Shown here piece after piece: positions 24,406-33,943 of a stretch of DNA of 64,000 nucleotides. Numbering within the stretch: position 1 is the stretch's first letter; each line of letters opens with the position of its first letter. Source of the DNA: Pseudobutyrivibrio ruminis DSM 9787 (GTDB lineage: Bacteria; Bacillota; Clostridia; Lachnospirales; Lachnospiraceae); assembly GCF_900218035.1 (NCBI RefSeq), contig NZ_OBMR01000005.1, forward strand, positions 248,001-312,000, in the 5' to 3' direction. The position numbers were made by a program, and so were the translations under genes. The notes under the pieces are model-generated. The model ran no database searches, was not told the DNA's origin, and worked only from the letters and a program-made list of their open reading frames with translations.

Positions 24406-25674
24406 ATGAAAACCCCATTTGTTACAAAAGAAAAGATTCAAGAAATTACACAAACAATCCCAACTCCTTTCAACATTTATGACGAAAAGGGAATCCGCGA
24501 AAATGCCCGTGCGGTAAACAAGGCATTTAGCTGGAATAAAGGTTTCAAAGAATATTTTGCTGTTAAGGCAAATCCAAATCCATTCATCCTAAAGATTCTT
24601 CAGGAAGAAGGTTGCGGCGTTGACTGTGCATCATATGTAGAGCTTGCATTATCAGACCAGATTGGTTTCAAAAAAGACGATATAATGTTTTCTTCTAATG
24701 ATACTCCTGCTAGCGAATTCAAGTACGCTGATGATTTAGGAGTCATTGTAAATTTAGACGACTTTACACACATTGATTTCTACGAGAAAGCCGTTGGTCA
24801 TTTTCCTAAGAAGATGTGTTGCAGATACAATCCAGGCGGCGTATATGAGCTTTCAAACGGCATCATGGACAACCCTGGGGATAGCAAATACGGAATGACT
24901 AAGGAGCAGATTTTCGAGGCATATCAGGTTCTCAGAGATAAGGGCGTTGAGGAATTCGGAATCCATGCATTCCTTGTTTCAAACACTGTTACAAATGATT
25001 ACTACCCTGCCCTTGCAAAGACTTTATTTGAACTTATTGTTGAGCTTAAAGAAAAGATAGGTATTGCCATTTCGTTTGTTAACCTTTCTGGTGGAGTTGG
25101 TATTGCATACCGTCCAGATCAAAAGCCAAACGATATTGCAGTGATCGGTGAAGGCGTTCACAAGGCCTTTGATGAGATTCTTGTTCCTGCCGGCCTCGGA
25201 GATGTTGCTATCTTCACTGAAATGGGTCGTTTTATGATGGGACCTTATGGTGGACTTGTTACAACAGCTATCCACGAAAAGCACATTTACAAGGAGTACA
25301 TCGGTGTGGATGCATGTGCTGTAGACCTTATGCGTCCAGCTGTATATGGTTCATATCATCATATAACAGTTCTTGGAAAGGAAAATGCTCCAGCGGATAA
25401 GGTATACGACATCACTGGTTCACTCTGTGAGAATTGCGATAAATTCGCTGTAGACCGTCAGCTTCCACAAATCGATATGGGAGACATCCTATTTATCCAC
25501 GATACGGGTGCACACGGCTACTCAATGGGTTATAACTACAATGGAAAGCTTAAGAGCGCTGAAGTTCTTCTTAAAGAAGATGGCAGCTTCAAGCTTATCC
25601 GTCGTCCAGAAACAATCAAGGATTATCTTGCAACATTTGATGGACTTGGGGTTGTTGATAATCTATTAAAATAA
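24406..25674 (+). CDS. lysA: Diaminopimelate decarboxylase-like PLP enzyme
   Basis: This 422-residue fold-type III PLP enzyme of the DapDC/ornithine decarboxylase family most likely makes lysine from meso-diaminopimelate. PLP lysine K54 is in FAVKANPNPF. Other family marks are the Gly-rich phosphate site NLSGGVGIAYRP, the EMGRFM segment and the C-terminal CENCDKFA active-site block followed by YSMGYNYNGK. The usual HIGSQ-type motif reads HAFLVSN, so substrate is a little less certain than fold. It has an AAGGAGA ribosome site and a terminator shared with the convergent HD-GYP gene. Confidence 0.85.
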   Translation: MKTPFVTKEKIQEITQTIPTPFNIYDEKGIRENARAVNKAFSWNKGFKEYFAVKANPNPFILKILQEEGCGVDCASYVELALSDQIGFKKDDIMFSSNDTPASEFKYADDLGVIVNLDDFTHIDFYEKAVGHFPKKMCCRYNPGGVYELSNGIMDNPGDSKYGMTKEQIFEAYQVLRDKGVEEFGIHAFLVSNTVTNDYYPALAKTLFELIVELKEKIGIAISFVNLSGGVGIAYRPDQKPNDIAVIGEGVHKAFDEILVPAGLGDVAIFTEMGRFMMGPYGGLVTTAIHEKHIYKEYIGVDACAVDLMRPAVYGSYHHITVLGKENAPADKVYDITGSLCENCDKFAVDRQLPQIDMGDILFIHDTGAHGYSMGYNYNGKLKSAEVLLKEDGSFKLIRRPETIKDYLATFDGLGVVDNLLK

Positions 25675-25697
25675 TCACTTATATGTGCATAAGCAAA

Positions 25698-25727
25698 AAA
25701 AGCTAGGAGCAATAACTCCTAGCTTTT
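25698..25727. terminator. Bidirectional terminator between lysA-like and HD-GYP genes
   Basis: Perfect 12-bp stem AAAAGCTAGGAG / CTCCTAGCTTTT with loop CAATAA, placed between two converging stops. Confidence 0.92.
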
Positions 25728-25729
25728 CT

Positions 25730-26827
25730 TTATATACAAGCTCTAATGTACAAATCTGTACGCTCCTGCAAATCTACGAACGAACCGTCATCCAGCTGTA
25801 TTAGTGGACTTGCTAAAGCGTTCTTTTTAACCATAGTGATAATTCCACGAGAATTATCCGAAAGAAGCACTCCTGTCCCAATATAGGACTGGGCAATATT
25901 CTGTAGAAAGACATGTAAGACATTTTGATCGTACTTGCTTGGCTCCACTCTTTGGAACTGAGCAATTACTTCAAATGGACAAATTCCAGCTCGATATACT
26001 CTATCAGCTGTCATAGCGTCATACACATCTGTAATAGCTATTATCTTTGAAAAAGGATTAATAAAGTCCTTTGTAAGACCATAAGGATAACCGCTGCCAT
26101 CATTACGCTCATGGTGCTGAAGAGCAGCAAGCTTTATACGTCTGTCTATTGGCAAATCACTAAGCAGATTATATCCGAGAAGTGGATGCTCGGCCATTCG
26201 ACCATACTCTTCTGCATTAAGTGGACCTGGCTTTGTCAAAATACTGTGAGGCACAAGAGATTTTCCTATATCGTGATAAAGACCACACATAGTAAGAACA
26301 TCAAGTTCTTTCTCATCTGTAATACCAAGCCATCCTCCACACACTCTGGAAATGATTGCCACATTCACAGAATGCCTGAATGTGCTACGGTCAATCTCCT
26401 GAATGTTTAGCATCATAGCCATAATGCCAAGACCTGTAGAATGCTTTTCAAACACCGAATGAATCTCCTGGATTAATTCGGTATCATCCAATGCCCCCTG
26501 TTTCTCAGCAAAATCACTGATAATCCTTTCAAGCCTATCGGAGCATTTTTCATATGCTCGCTTGAACTCTTTGAACTCCTCACTATTGAGAATTCGCCAA
26601 GACTGAGTCTCACCAATGAACTCATCAGGCGCATCGAATTGATATTTTTCAATCGCATCTTCCTCGTCCTGAATCTTTAGTTCCTTGATGCCATAATAGC
26701 TCATGTGCAAAAGCTGCTGAGCTGTTATGGCTGTACCTTCATCGGCAAGAACCTGTCCCTTAGGACTTATTATCTTTTCCGCCAGAATCATTCCCGGCTT
26801 CATTTCGTCTACGTTAATTATTTTCAT
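25730..26827 (-). CDS. HD-GYP domain protein, probable cyclic di-GMP phosphodiesterase
   Basis: This 365-residue soluble protein has an N-terminal DUF3391-like part (MKIINVDEMKPGMILAEKI) and a full HD-GYP domain: LYHDIGKS metal motif near residue 190, MAEHPLLGYNLL, and HHERNDGSGYP near 250. HD-GYP proteins with intact motifs hydrolyse cyclic di-GMP to pGpG or GMP. There is no receiver or membrane segment, so the input signal is unknown. It lies 8 bases upstream of nothing on its strand but follows the nucleoside transporter permease closely and may be co-transcribed with it. Confidence 0.88.
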   Translation of the reverse strand: MKIINVDEMKPGMILAEKIISPKGQVLADEGTAITAQQLLHMSYYGIKELKIQDEEDAIEKYQFDAPDEFIGETQSWRILNSEEFKEFKRAYEKCSDRLERIISDFAEKQGALDDTELIQEIHSVFEKHSTGLGIMAMMLNIQEIDRSTFRHSVNVAIISRVCGGWLGITDEKELDVLTMCGLYHDIGKSLVPHSILTKPGPLNAEEYGRMAEHPLLGYNLLSDLPIDRRIKLAALQHHERNDGSGYPYGLTKDFINPFSKIIAITDVYDAMTADRVYRAGICPFEVIAQFQRVEPSKYDQNVLHVFLQNIAQSYIGTGVLLSDNSRGIITMVKKNALASPLIQLDDGSFVDLQERTDLYIRACI

Positions 26828-26835
26828 ATGATAAT

Positions 26836-27780
26836 TTATCTAGCACCTTTATCGTATGGAATTCCTTCTGCCTTTGGTGCACGTGAATTCTGTGATGTAA
26901 ATGCAAGAACGATAAGTGAAACAATGTAAGGGAACATGTTGTAAACAGTTCCTGAAATAGGTAATGCGTGTAAGAATCCGATTGCTGTATATACGTTTGA
27001 AAGTGATCTAAATACAGCGAAGAGGATTGCTGACCACGCAATACGCTCTGGCTTCCACTGACCAAAAATCATAACTGCAAGAGCAAGGAAACCTGCTCCG
27101 GCAACACCGTAATCAAAATGCCATGTTGAGTTTGCAGCTGCGATGTAGATAATACCACCGATACCTGCAAGGAATCCTGAAATAAGAACACCTGCATATC
27201 TCATAGCGTATACATTGATACCTACTGAATCTGCTGCCTGTGGATGCTCACCACATGCTCTAAGTCTAAGAGCAAACTTTGTCTTGTAGAATACGACAAT
27301 TGCTGCTACAAGAAGAACTAAACCAACAACCTCGAACCAGTTGAAGTCGATTTTGCTAGTGTGAATAATAAATGCTTTGTAACCTCTGTTGTAATCAAGC
27401 TTTGCAGAGAAATCTGAACCGTGAGAACGTGTTGTGTTGAAAGCCTTGATAATAACAGTAGCTGCTGCTGTTGCAAGCATGTTTACAGCTGTACCTACAA
27501 GGGTCTGATCTGCCTTGAAGTTGATGCAGGCAACTGCGATTAACAGTGATGAAAGCATACCTGCGATTGCTGCTGCACAAAGTGTGCAAACGATGATTGC
27601 TGCCTTTGGCCAATTTTCAGGAACAAGAACCATTACCATAGCACCTGCCATAGCTCCGAATACCATGATTCCTTCAAGACCAAGATTGATGATACCGCTT
27701 CGCTCTGAGAACATACCACCCAAAGCTACAAGAATCAGTACTGCTGATGAGATGAGGGTGTATTGAATAAGTAAAGCCAT
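26836..27780 (-). CDS. Nucleoside ABC transporter permease (NupQ-like)
   Basis: This 314-residue BPD_transp_2 permease has about 8-9 membrane helices and the family segment SERSGIINLGLEGIMVFGAM near the N-terminus. The start at 27780 is chosen over an earlier in-frame ATG because AAGGAGG lies 6 bases before it, immediately after the stop of the upstream permease. It pairs with NupP-like, NupO-like and BMP genes as one importer of nucleosides. Confidence 0.9.
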   Translation of the reverse strand: MALLIQYTLISSAVLILVALGGMFSERSGIINLGLEGIMVFGAMAGAMVMVLVPENWPKAAIIVCTLCAAAIAGMLSSLLIAVACINFKADQTLVGTAVNMLATAAATVIIKAFNTTRSHGSDFSAKLDYNRGYKAFIIHTSKIDFNWFEVVGLVLLVAAIVVFYKTKFALRLRACGEHPQAADSVGINVYAMRYAGVLISGFLAGIGGIIYIAAANSTWHFDYGVAGAGFLALAVMIFGQWKPERIAWSAILFAVFRSLSNVYTAIGFLHALPISGTVYNMFPYIVSLIVLAFTSQNSRAPKAEGIPYDKGAR

Positions 27781-27781
27781 A

Positions 27782-28927
27782 CTACACCTCCTTTTCTTCA
27801 GCCTTAGCTGACTTTGTTGCTGGCTCGGCATTGGCGTTAACCTTTACCTTAGCTGGTCTATTAACTAATGTCTTAAAGAACAATACGAAACCGCAAAGGT
27901 AAATGATAATAGCGATAACTAAATCAGCAACCTGTGGGTTGTAATAGTTTGTGTTGAGGTACTGACCACCAAGAGTAATGTACTCTACAAATAAGCCAGC
28001 GAAAATTGTTCCGATTGGATGTAAACCACCAAGGAACGCAACGGCGATTCCTGAGAATCCCATGCCTGGAACTGAAGCAGAAATTGTGTAGTGCTCCATT
28101 CCTGTAAGATAGAACTGAGAAGCTGCAAATCCTGAAATGGCACCTGAAATAACAAGTGTAAGGATGATATTGCGCTTTGCATTCATACCTGCATATTTAG
28201 CAGCCTCTTTGTTGTGACCTGTTGCCTTTAATTCATAACCAAATGTTGTCTTGTTAAGAACTACAAGGATTGCGATAGCAATAATAATTGTTGCTGGTAT
28301 TGCGATTGTTGTGTATTTATTGCCACCGAAGAAATCCTGTATAAATCCAGGTAATATTGCTGATGGATTAACTGATACAATATCAAATGTCTCAGACTTT
28401 GTCTGATTCATACATTTTTCGCCACCAATGATAATGTTGCAAAGATATAAGCCAATCCAGTTGAGCATGATACCTGCGATAACTTCGTTTACGTTGAAGT
28501 ATGCCTTAAGGAGTCCTGCCATAAATCCCCAAAGAGCACCTGCAGCAATTGCTGCAACAACACATAAGAACCAATTCCAACCCAGTGCCAATGAGCAATA
28601 AAGGCTGGCGATAATACCTACTGTGTACTGACCGGCAGCTCCGATATTGAACAATCCGGCTTTGTAAGCAAAAAGAATTGCTTCAGCACAAAGAATAAGT
28701 GGCATTGATTTTACAAGGAATGATCCCATGTATTTCATAAGAACTGTTGAGTTCCCGCTAAACTTGAAAAAGTTTGTAATGATTGCCTGCATACCTTCAG
28801 TCGCATGCTCAGCATTCATTGTAAGTAGAATGATATATCCGATGAATATACCTAAAACTGCACATAGAATTGACGCAATAATCGTCTGAACGGCAGGGCG
28901 TCTAAAAAAGCTAATCTTCTCTCCCAT
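27782..28927 (-). CDS. Nucleoside ABC transporter permease (NupP-like)
   Basis: This 381-residue BPD_transp_2 permease is the longer of the two in the importer. It has an N-terminal cytoplasmic helix, about ten membrane segments, and family marks such as FNIGAAGQYTVG and GMGFSGIAVAFLGG. It overlaps the ATPase stop by one base. The last 25 residues are Ala/Lys/Glu rich and probably cytoplasmic. Confidence 0.9.
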   Translation of the reverse strand: MGEKISFFRRPAVQTIIASILCAVLGIFIGYIILLTMNAEHATEGMQAIITNFFKFSGNSTVLMKYMGSFLVKSMPLILCAEAILFAYKAGLFNIGAAGQYTVGIIASLYCSLALGWNWFLCVVAAIAAGALWGFMAGLLKAYFNVNEVIAGIMLNWIGLYLCNIIIGGEKCMNQTKSETFDIVSVNPSAILPGFIQDFFGGNKYTTIAIPATIIIAIAILVVLNKTTFGYELKATGHNKEAAKYAGMNAKRNIILTLVISGAISGFAASQFYLTGMEHYTISASVPGMGFSGIAVAFLGGLHPIGTIFAGLFVEYITLGGQYLNTNYYNPQVADLVIAIIIYLCGFVLFFKTLVNRPAKVKVNANAEPATKSAKAEEKEV

Positions 28928-30465
28928 TAGTTAGCCTCCTTTCCGTTGTCTCGCTTTGCGCCTGACATATAAAGGCCGAGTTCCTGAAGTGTAGTCTGCT
29001 TTGGATCTACCTCTCCAACGATTTCACCTTCATACATAACAAGAATTCTATCAGATAAGTTCATAACCTCATCCAACTCTAAAGAAACAAGTAAGATTGC
29101 CTTACCGTTGTCTCTTTCTTTAACGATTTCCTCGTGGATATATTCGATAGCACCAACATCAAGACCTCTTGTAGGCTGAACTGCAACAAGAAGCTCATGG
29201 TCTCTATCCATCTCACGAGCAACGATAGCCTTCTGCTGGTTACCACCAGACATAGAACGGACAATTGTGCGAGCGCCCTGACCAGAACGAACATCAAATG
29301 CACTTGCAAGTCTGTCAGAGTACTGTCTCATCTCTTTCTTTTTGATAAGTCCACCCTTCTGGAAAGCTGGCTGGAAATATCTCTGAAGAATCATGTTTTC
29401 CTCGAGAGTATAGTCAAGAACAAGACCATGCTTATGTCTGTCTTCTGGGACATGACTCATACCATGTGTGTTCTTATATCTGATAGATTTCTTTGTGACA
29501 TCCTCACCACAAAGAGTGATTTTACCACTTGAAATATCATCGAGACCTGTAAGAGCTCCAACAAACTCTGTCTGACCATTTCCGTCGATACCAGCAATAC
29601 ATACGATTTCACCGGCGCGAACATTGAATGAAACATTGTGTACAGAATCATTTGAATGAATCTTACTCTTTACACATACATTCTCTACCTTCAATACTTC
29701 TTTGCCAGGATTTGCTGGTGCCTTGTCTACTGCAAACTTTACATTACGTCCAACCATCATAGAAGAAAGCTCTTCCTTGGTAGTGTTTGCAACATCAACT
29801 GTACCGATGTATTTACCCTTTCTAAGGATTGAACATCTGTCAGCAACTTCCATGATTTCGTTGAGCTTGTGAGTGATGAAAAGGATTGACTTACCTTCTG
29901 CTGCAAGCTCCTTCATGATTTTCATAAGCTCATCTATTTCCTGAGGTGTAAGAACAGCTGTAGGCTCATCAAAGATAAGAACTTCGTTATCTCTGTAAAG
30001 CATCTTAAGGATTTCTACACGCTGCTGCATACCAACAGTGATATCCTCTACCATAGCATCAGGATCAACCTTAAGATTGTACTTTTCAGACAATCTAATA
30101 ACCTTTGCTCTGGCTTCTTCCTTTGTGAGGAAACCAAACTTGCTTGGCTCTGATCCAAGAATGATGTTATCAAGTACCGAGAAGATATCTACCAACATGA
30201 AATGCTGATGAACCATTCCGATACCTAGGTCAGTAGCATCATTTGGGTTGCTAATTTTAACCTCTTTACCGTCTTTTTTAATTACTCCCTTTTCTGGAGT
30301 GTACAGTCCAAAAAGAACGCTCATAAGAGTGGACTTTCCAGCTCCATTTTCACCGAGAAGTGCATGAATTTCTCCGCGCTTAAGTTGCAAAGTGATGTCG
30401 TCATTTGCAATTATGCCTGGAAATTCTTTTGTAATATGCAGCATCTCAATTACATAATCTTCCAT
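28927..30465 (-). CDS. Nucleoside ABC transporter ATPase, two domains (NupO-like)
   Basis: This 512-residue double ATPase of the sugar/nucleoside type has, in its first half, Walker A GENGAGKS, an Asp-Glu Walker B (LIFDEPTAVL) and an LSGG-like region replaced by ITVGMQQRVEIL. Its second half has a degenerate Walker A (GIDGNGQTE) and an intact MSGGNQQKAIVARE signature. This asymmetry is normal in the family. The start follows AGAAAGGTATTGCG. Confidence 0.92.
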   Translation of the reverse strand: MEDYVIEMLHITKEFPGIIANDDITLQLKRGEIHALLGENGAGKSTLMSVLFGLYTPEKGVIKKDGKEVKISNPNDATDLGIGMVHQHFMLVDIFSVLDNIILGSEPSKFGFLTKEEARAKVIRLSEKYNLKVDPDAMVEDITVGMQQRVEILKMLYRDNEVLIFDEPTAVLTPQEIDELMKIMKELAAEGKSILFITHKLNEIMEVADRCSILRKGKYIGTVDVANTTKEELSSMMVGRNVKFAVDKAPANPGKEVLKVENVCVKSKIHSNDSVHNVSFNVRAGEIVCIAGIDGNGQTEFVGALTGLDDISSGKITLCGEDVTKKSIRYKNTHGMSHVPEDRHKHGLVLDYTLEENMILQRYFQPAFQKGGLIKKKEMRQYSDRLASAFDVRSGQGARTIVRSMSGGNQQKAIVAREMDRDHELLVAVQPTRGLDVGAIEYIHEEIVKERDNGKAILLVSLELDEVMNLSDRILVMYEGEIVGEVDPKQTTLQELGLYMSGAKRDNGKEAN

Positions 30466-30583
30466 CGCAATACCTTTCTACAATAAAATTTTTGATTTAC
30501 GCCTAGCCTGACTCAGCTAGCAAAACCATAAAAATCATTACACCTCATATAAGGATTTTTATAGCCTTGCTATAATTTCAAAA

Positions 30584-30609
30584 AAAGGGAAGGACTAAGC
30601 CTTCCCTTT
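30584..30609 (-). terminator. Intergenic terminator between binding protein and ATPase genes
   Basis: AAAGGGAAGG / CCTTCCCTTT, a perfect 10-bp stem followed by T6-7 on the minus strand. It lies inside what is functionally one operon, so it probably gives partial termination and more binding protein than transporter. Confidence 0.85.
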
Positions 30610-30625
30610 GTAATCTAGTTACGCC

Positions 30626-31798
30626 TTAGTGAATATTATCAAACTCTGTAACCTTGATTGTTGTTGTTGGCATAGCATCGATGCTTACGTCAACTGTGAT
30701 TGTTCCATCATACATCTGAGAAACAAGTGTGTTGTAATCATCAACTGTGAAGTTTTGCATTGTCCATGTGTCTGTTGGAAGCTGAACATAGTTTACAGAA
30801 GGATCTGTACCTGATACAAGACCAAGGTTCTCGATCTTTCCTGCATGAGCATCCCAATTTCCATTGACAACATCTGTAAGTGTAGCCTCTACTGTTGCAG
30901 CAAGACCCTTCATAGCAGATGTTACGCAAAGACCCTCAACATCATACTGATCGTGAATTACGCCTGACTGATCAACGTCGACACCAACAACGTGTCCATC
31001 AGCCTTTACAGCAGCTTCGCAAGCTGATGTGTAGATACCACCACCACAAGCGAATACAATTTCAGTACCGTTTGAGTACCAAGAATCCATAGTAGCTGTG
31101 ATAGCCTCATCACCCTGGAACTGACCACCATATACATAATTAACTTCAACCTCAGAAGAATTTCCAAGCTCCTCAGCAGCCTTATCAGCACCTGCTACGA
31201 AACCGTATCCATAACGGATAACAGCTGGAACAGCGATACCACCAAGGAAACCAAGCTTTGTATAGCCTTCTTTAACTACTGCATAACCTGCCATGTAACC
31301 AGCAAGCTCTTCCTGGTATGTGAATGCACATACGTTTGAAGGGATTTCTGTCATGCCTGCATCAGCGAAGTCGCCCTCACCACAGTCAAGTGCGATGATT
31401 GTAACATCTGGATAAGTGTCAGCAACTTCTGCAATCATAGCAGCGAAAAGATAACCTGGACAAACTACTACGTTGTAACCATCAGCTACTGCGTTCTCAA
31501 ATGCAGCAACACGGTCATCGTCTGTGTTGTCTGCTGGCTTGTAGTACTGGAAATCAGCACCTGTCTCAGCAGAAAATGCCTGAATAGCCTCGTATGTTGT
31601 CTGGTTGAATGACTGATCTGTGATATCACCAGAGTCAGTAATCATTGCGATTCTAAAATCGCTTGCTGCCTCAGTTTCTGCAGCCCCCTCAGTTGTTGTA
31701 GCTGATGAGCTATCAGATGATGCAGATGATCCACATGCAACAAATGTTGATACAGCCATAGCAGCTACGAGAAGTACACTTAATAACTTCTTTTTCAT
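30626..31798 (-). CDS. BMP-family nucleoside-binding lipoprotein
   Basis: This 390-residue extracellular substrate-binding protein belongs to the PnrA/BmpA family. Signal peptide MKKKLLSVLLVAAMAVSTF is followed by VAC lipobox cysteine (about residue 22) and a Ser/Thr-rich linker. Family segments include IAMITDSGDITDQSFNQ, VVCPGYLFA and KLGFLGGIAVP. The start at 31798 has an AGGAGG 9 bases upstream; the longer frame upstream lacks one and would spoil the signal peptide. It supplies the NupOPQ-like genes downstream. Confidence 0.93.
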   Translation of the reverse strand: MKKKLLSVLLVAAMAVSTFVACGSSASSDSSSATTTEGAAETEAASDFRIAMITDSGDITDQSFNQTTYEAIQAFSAETGADFQYYKPADNTDDDRVAAFENAVADGYNVVVCPGYLFAAMIAEVADTYPDVTIIALDCGEGDFADAGMTEIPSNVCAFTYQEELAGYMAGYAVVKEGYTKLGFLGGIAVPAVIRYGYGFVAGADKAAEELGNSSEVEVNYVYGGQFQGDEAITATMDSWYSNGTEIVFACGGGIYTSACEAAVKADGHVVGVDVDQSGVIHDQYDVEGLCVTSAMKGLAATVEATLTDVVNGNWDAHAGKIENLGLVSGTDPSVNYVQLPTDTWTMQNFTVDDYNTLVSQMYDGTITVDVSIDAMPTTTIKVTEFDNIH

Positions 31799-31852
31799 TC
31801 TTCTATTCCTCCTATTTGCTTTGTTTCTTCTGATAAAGAAACACATAGTTAA

Positions 31853-31880
31853 ATTATAATTTATTTTGCTATTTTTGCAA
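31853..31880 (-). promoter_or_regulatory. Promoter of the nucleoside transporter operon
   Basis: TTGCAA (31880-31875), 16-base spacer, TATAAT (31858-31853) on the minus strand, about 55 bases before the lipoprotein start. Confidence 0.75.
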
Positions 31881-31901
31881 CAAATATAGGACTTTTTGTG
31901 A

Positions 31902-32366
31902 CTATTCTATATACAAGTTTTTTGGTCCAAAACCTAGTGGAAGTATCTCTTTTAAGGTTTTGTTTGTCATTTTGACATCATCCTGTGTAATGTTAGACAA
32001 ATTGTCCACATTTTTAACTTCTGCAAGAATAATTCTAAAGGTATCAGGATCACCAAATTCATTAAGTACCTGACGGCATACACCACAAGGTGCACAAAGT
32101 GGAAGATCCTTTAGATTATCCATTCCACCAACTACTGCAATGGCTTCGTATTCTTTGTAACCCTCGCTTACTGCTTTGAACACTGCAGTTCTCTCAGCAC
32201 AATTTGTAGGAGTGTATCCTGCGTTTTCAACATTGCATCCCTTGAAAACTGTACCATCTTTGCATAAAAGAGCAGCGCCAACTTTATGATGAGAATATGG
32301 TGTGTACGCCATTTCTCTAGCTTCTAGAGCTAACTTTACTAATTCAAAATCTGTCATATTATTCAC
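31902..32366 (-). CDS. cdd: Cytidine deaminase
   Basis: This 154-residue zinc enzyme converts cytidine and deoxycytidine to uridines. The zinc site is CAE (C56, catalytic E58) with PCGVC (C94 and C97), and the substrate segment is GCNVENAGY. It overlaps the end of the TPR gene by 8 bases and so belongs to that operon, and it sits upstream of a nucleoside importer. Confidence 0.96.
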   Translation of the reverse strand: MNNMTDFELVKLALEAREMAYTPYSHHKVGAALLCKDGTVFKGCNVENAGYTPTNCAERTAVFKAVSEGYKEYEAIAVVGGMDNLKDLPLCAPCGVCRQVLNEFGDPDTFRIILAEVKNVDNLSNITQDDVKMTNKTLKEILPLGFGPKNLYIE

Positions 32367-33756
32367 CTACTTCTGTAGCACTTAATTCTGTGTCATCAGC
32401 CGCAATGTAAACCTTTGCCTGCTTGCCCCATTTATTACTTGGGTAAAGCTCAACAACACGATTAAAGCATTCAAGTGCTAACTCAGTTTCTCCTGTAAGT
32501 CTGTAGCAATCTCCAAGTAAAAATAGAGCTGCTCCGCTATTGTATGTCTCGTCTATTTCAACAACTGTCTTGAAATTTGTGATTGCACTTTCGTAGTTTT
32601 CTTCTGTGTAGAAGTTATTGCCATCATCGTAATATCCCTGGATTATTGTGGATGACAAGCTTGCATATAGGTTGTCATATGCAGTCTGTCCCTGTTCTCC
32701 AAGCACATCCCTTGTAACAAGCTGAATATAATCAGCTGCAGTAACGCTATCACCCTCGTTGTAATAATTCTGAGCTGCGAATAGATTATCGTAAGATGTA
32801 GCAATATCCTGCTTGTCATCATAAGCGCTTAAGCTTGACTGTAAGCTTTCGATTTCTGATTGAAGAGATTCATTCTCTGTTTTTGCATCTGATAATTCTT
32901 CATTCAGAGCAAGGACAGTGTCAGTATTATCGTCAGTCATATTGTCTCTAACTGTTGGCACAACAAGGAAGAAACAAATCAACAAACCGATAACCAATCC
33001 AAGCAAAATATTCATGAAGCTTGCTCGTGAGTTGTCCAGCATGCTTCTAAATGAATTCTCAGACATGATAACTGTGTCGTTACCATCTGCGAAAGTAACT
33101 ACATCGTTTTTCTTTCTTCTTCTGCCGGTATTCTGCTCCTTGAGACGTTCCTTCACCTCGTGGATATATCGTATTGTCGTAGTATTATTGCTATCGATTT
33201 TAGCTGCCTGACTCAGGAATTTTCTTGCGTCAGCATACTTCTTTTCCTGAATATAAAGAAGAGAAAGCAACTGCAAAGCCTTTACAAAATTTGGATTCTG
33301 GCTTACAACCTTTTTCAGCTGAATCATAGCCAAATCTCTACTACCAGCCTTGCAATATTCGATAGCCTGATTGTATTTTTTGATTGTGGAATTAGTCTTT
33401 GTTAAAAGACCTGGATCACTTTCAATTTCTGCAAGATATCTATCTGCATCTGGATTATCCTCCTCTTGCAGATTTTTTGAGAGAACCCACTCATTTAAAG
33501 CTCTAACCATCTCCCCTGTCTGATAATAGCAGAGTCCAAGAAGGTTACGTGCTCTAGTATTATACTTGTAGTATTGAAGTGATGATTTCAGTGAATCAAT
33601 TGCACCAGATAAGTCCTTGACTTTGGCCTTTTCCAAGCCCTGATTATAGAACACATAGGATGTGTATATGATTTGTTTGTATAACAAAATATCGGCACCG
33701 CAGTTGTAACAAACTTTGTCGTTACCAACTTCGGTACCACACATAAAACATTGCAT
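32359..33756 (-). CDS. Zinc-ribbon TPR membrane protein
   Basis: This 465-residue protein has an N-terminal zinc ribbon (C3, C6, C16 and C19), then TPR-like helical repeats to about residue 215. A basic linker, one membrane helix near 250-272 (MNILLGLVIGLLICFFLVV), a coiled coil (LNEELSDAKTENESLQSEIESL) and further TPR repeats follow. With no signal peptide, the first TPR set is likely cytoplasmic and the second outside. No enzymatic motif is seen; it looks like a scaffold. It follows the 47-residue gene and DUF342 gene in one operon that ends with cdd. Function unknown. Confidence 0.75.
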   Translation of the reverse strand: MQCFMCGTEVGNDKVCYNCGADILLYKQIIYTSYVFYNQGLEKAKVKDLSGAIDSLKSSLQYYKYNTRARNLLGLCYYQTGEMVRALNEWVLSKNLQEEDNPDADRYLAEIESDPGLLTKTNSTIKKYNQAIEYCKAGSRDLAMIQLKKVVSQNPNFVKALQLLSLLYIQEKKYADARKFLSQAAKIDSNNTTTIRYIHEVKERLKEQNTGRRRKKNDVVTFADGNDTVIMSENSFRSMLDNSRASFMNILLGLVIGLLICFFLVVPTVRDNMTDDNTDTVLALNEELSDAKTENESLQSEIESLQSSLSAYDDKQDIATSYDNLFAAQNYYNEGDSVTAADYIQLVTRDVLGEQGQTAYDNLYASLSSTIIQGYYDDGNNFYTEENYESAITNFKTVVEIDETYNSGAALFLLGDCYRLTGETELALECFNRVVELYPSNKWGKQAKVYIAADDTELSATEVGE

Positions 33757-33786
33757 TTATTATTCTCCGTAAAATATAAGCTTCGA

Positions 33787-33930
33787 TTATTTTCCGTTAT
33801 TCTGCTGAGTAGATAAGTTCATTAACAAATCTGTTAAATCTGTTAAGTCTCTGGCCTTAATATCTGCCTCGGCCTGCTCTACTTCTATGGCAGGTTCATA
33901 TTTTTTTAATTCTTCTTCGAAATCTATCAT
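33787..33930 (-). CDS. Small acidic 47-residue protein of the DUF342 operon
   Basis: The minus frame from ATG 33930 to TAA 33787 encodes a soluble, charged peptide with an amphipathic helix (starting MIDFEEELKKYEPAIEVEQA, then DLTDLTDLLMNL). It has a GAGGT ribosome site 5-6 bases before the start, 13 bases after the DUF342 stop, and a spacing of 30 bases to the TPR gene, which has its own GGAG. It is short enough to be missed by annotation pipelines. No homology is recognised; a small partner of its neighbours is inference. Confidence 0.6.
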   Translation of the reverse strand: MIDFEEELKKYEPAIEVEQAEADIKARDLTDLTDLLMNLSTQQNNGK

Positions 33931-33943
33931 GATTTACCTCTGT

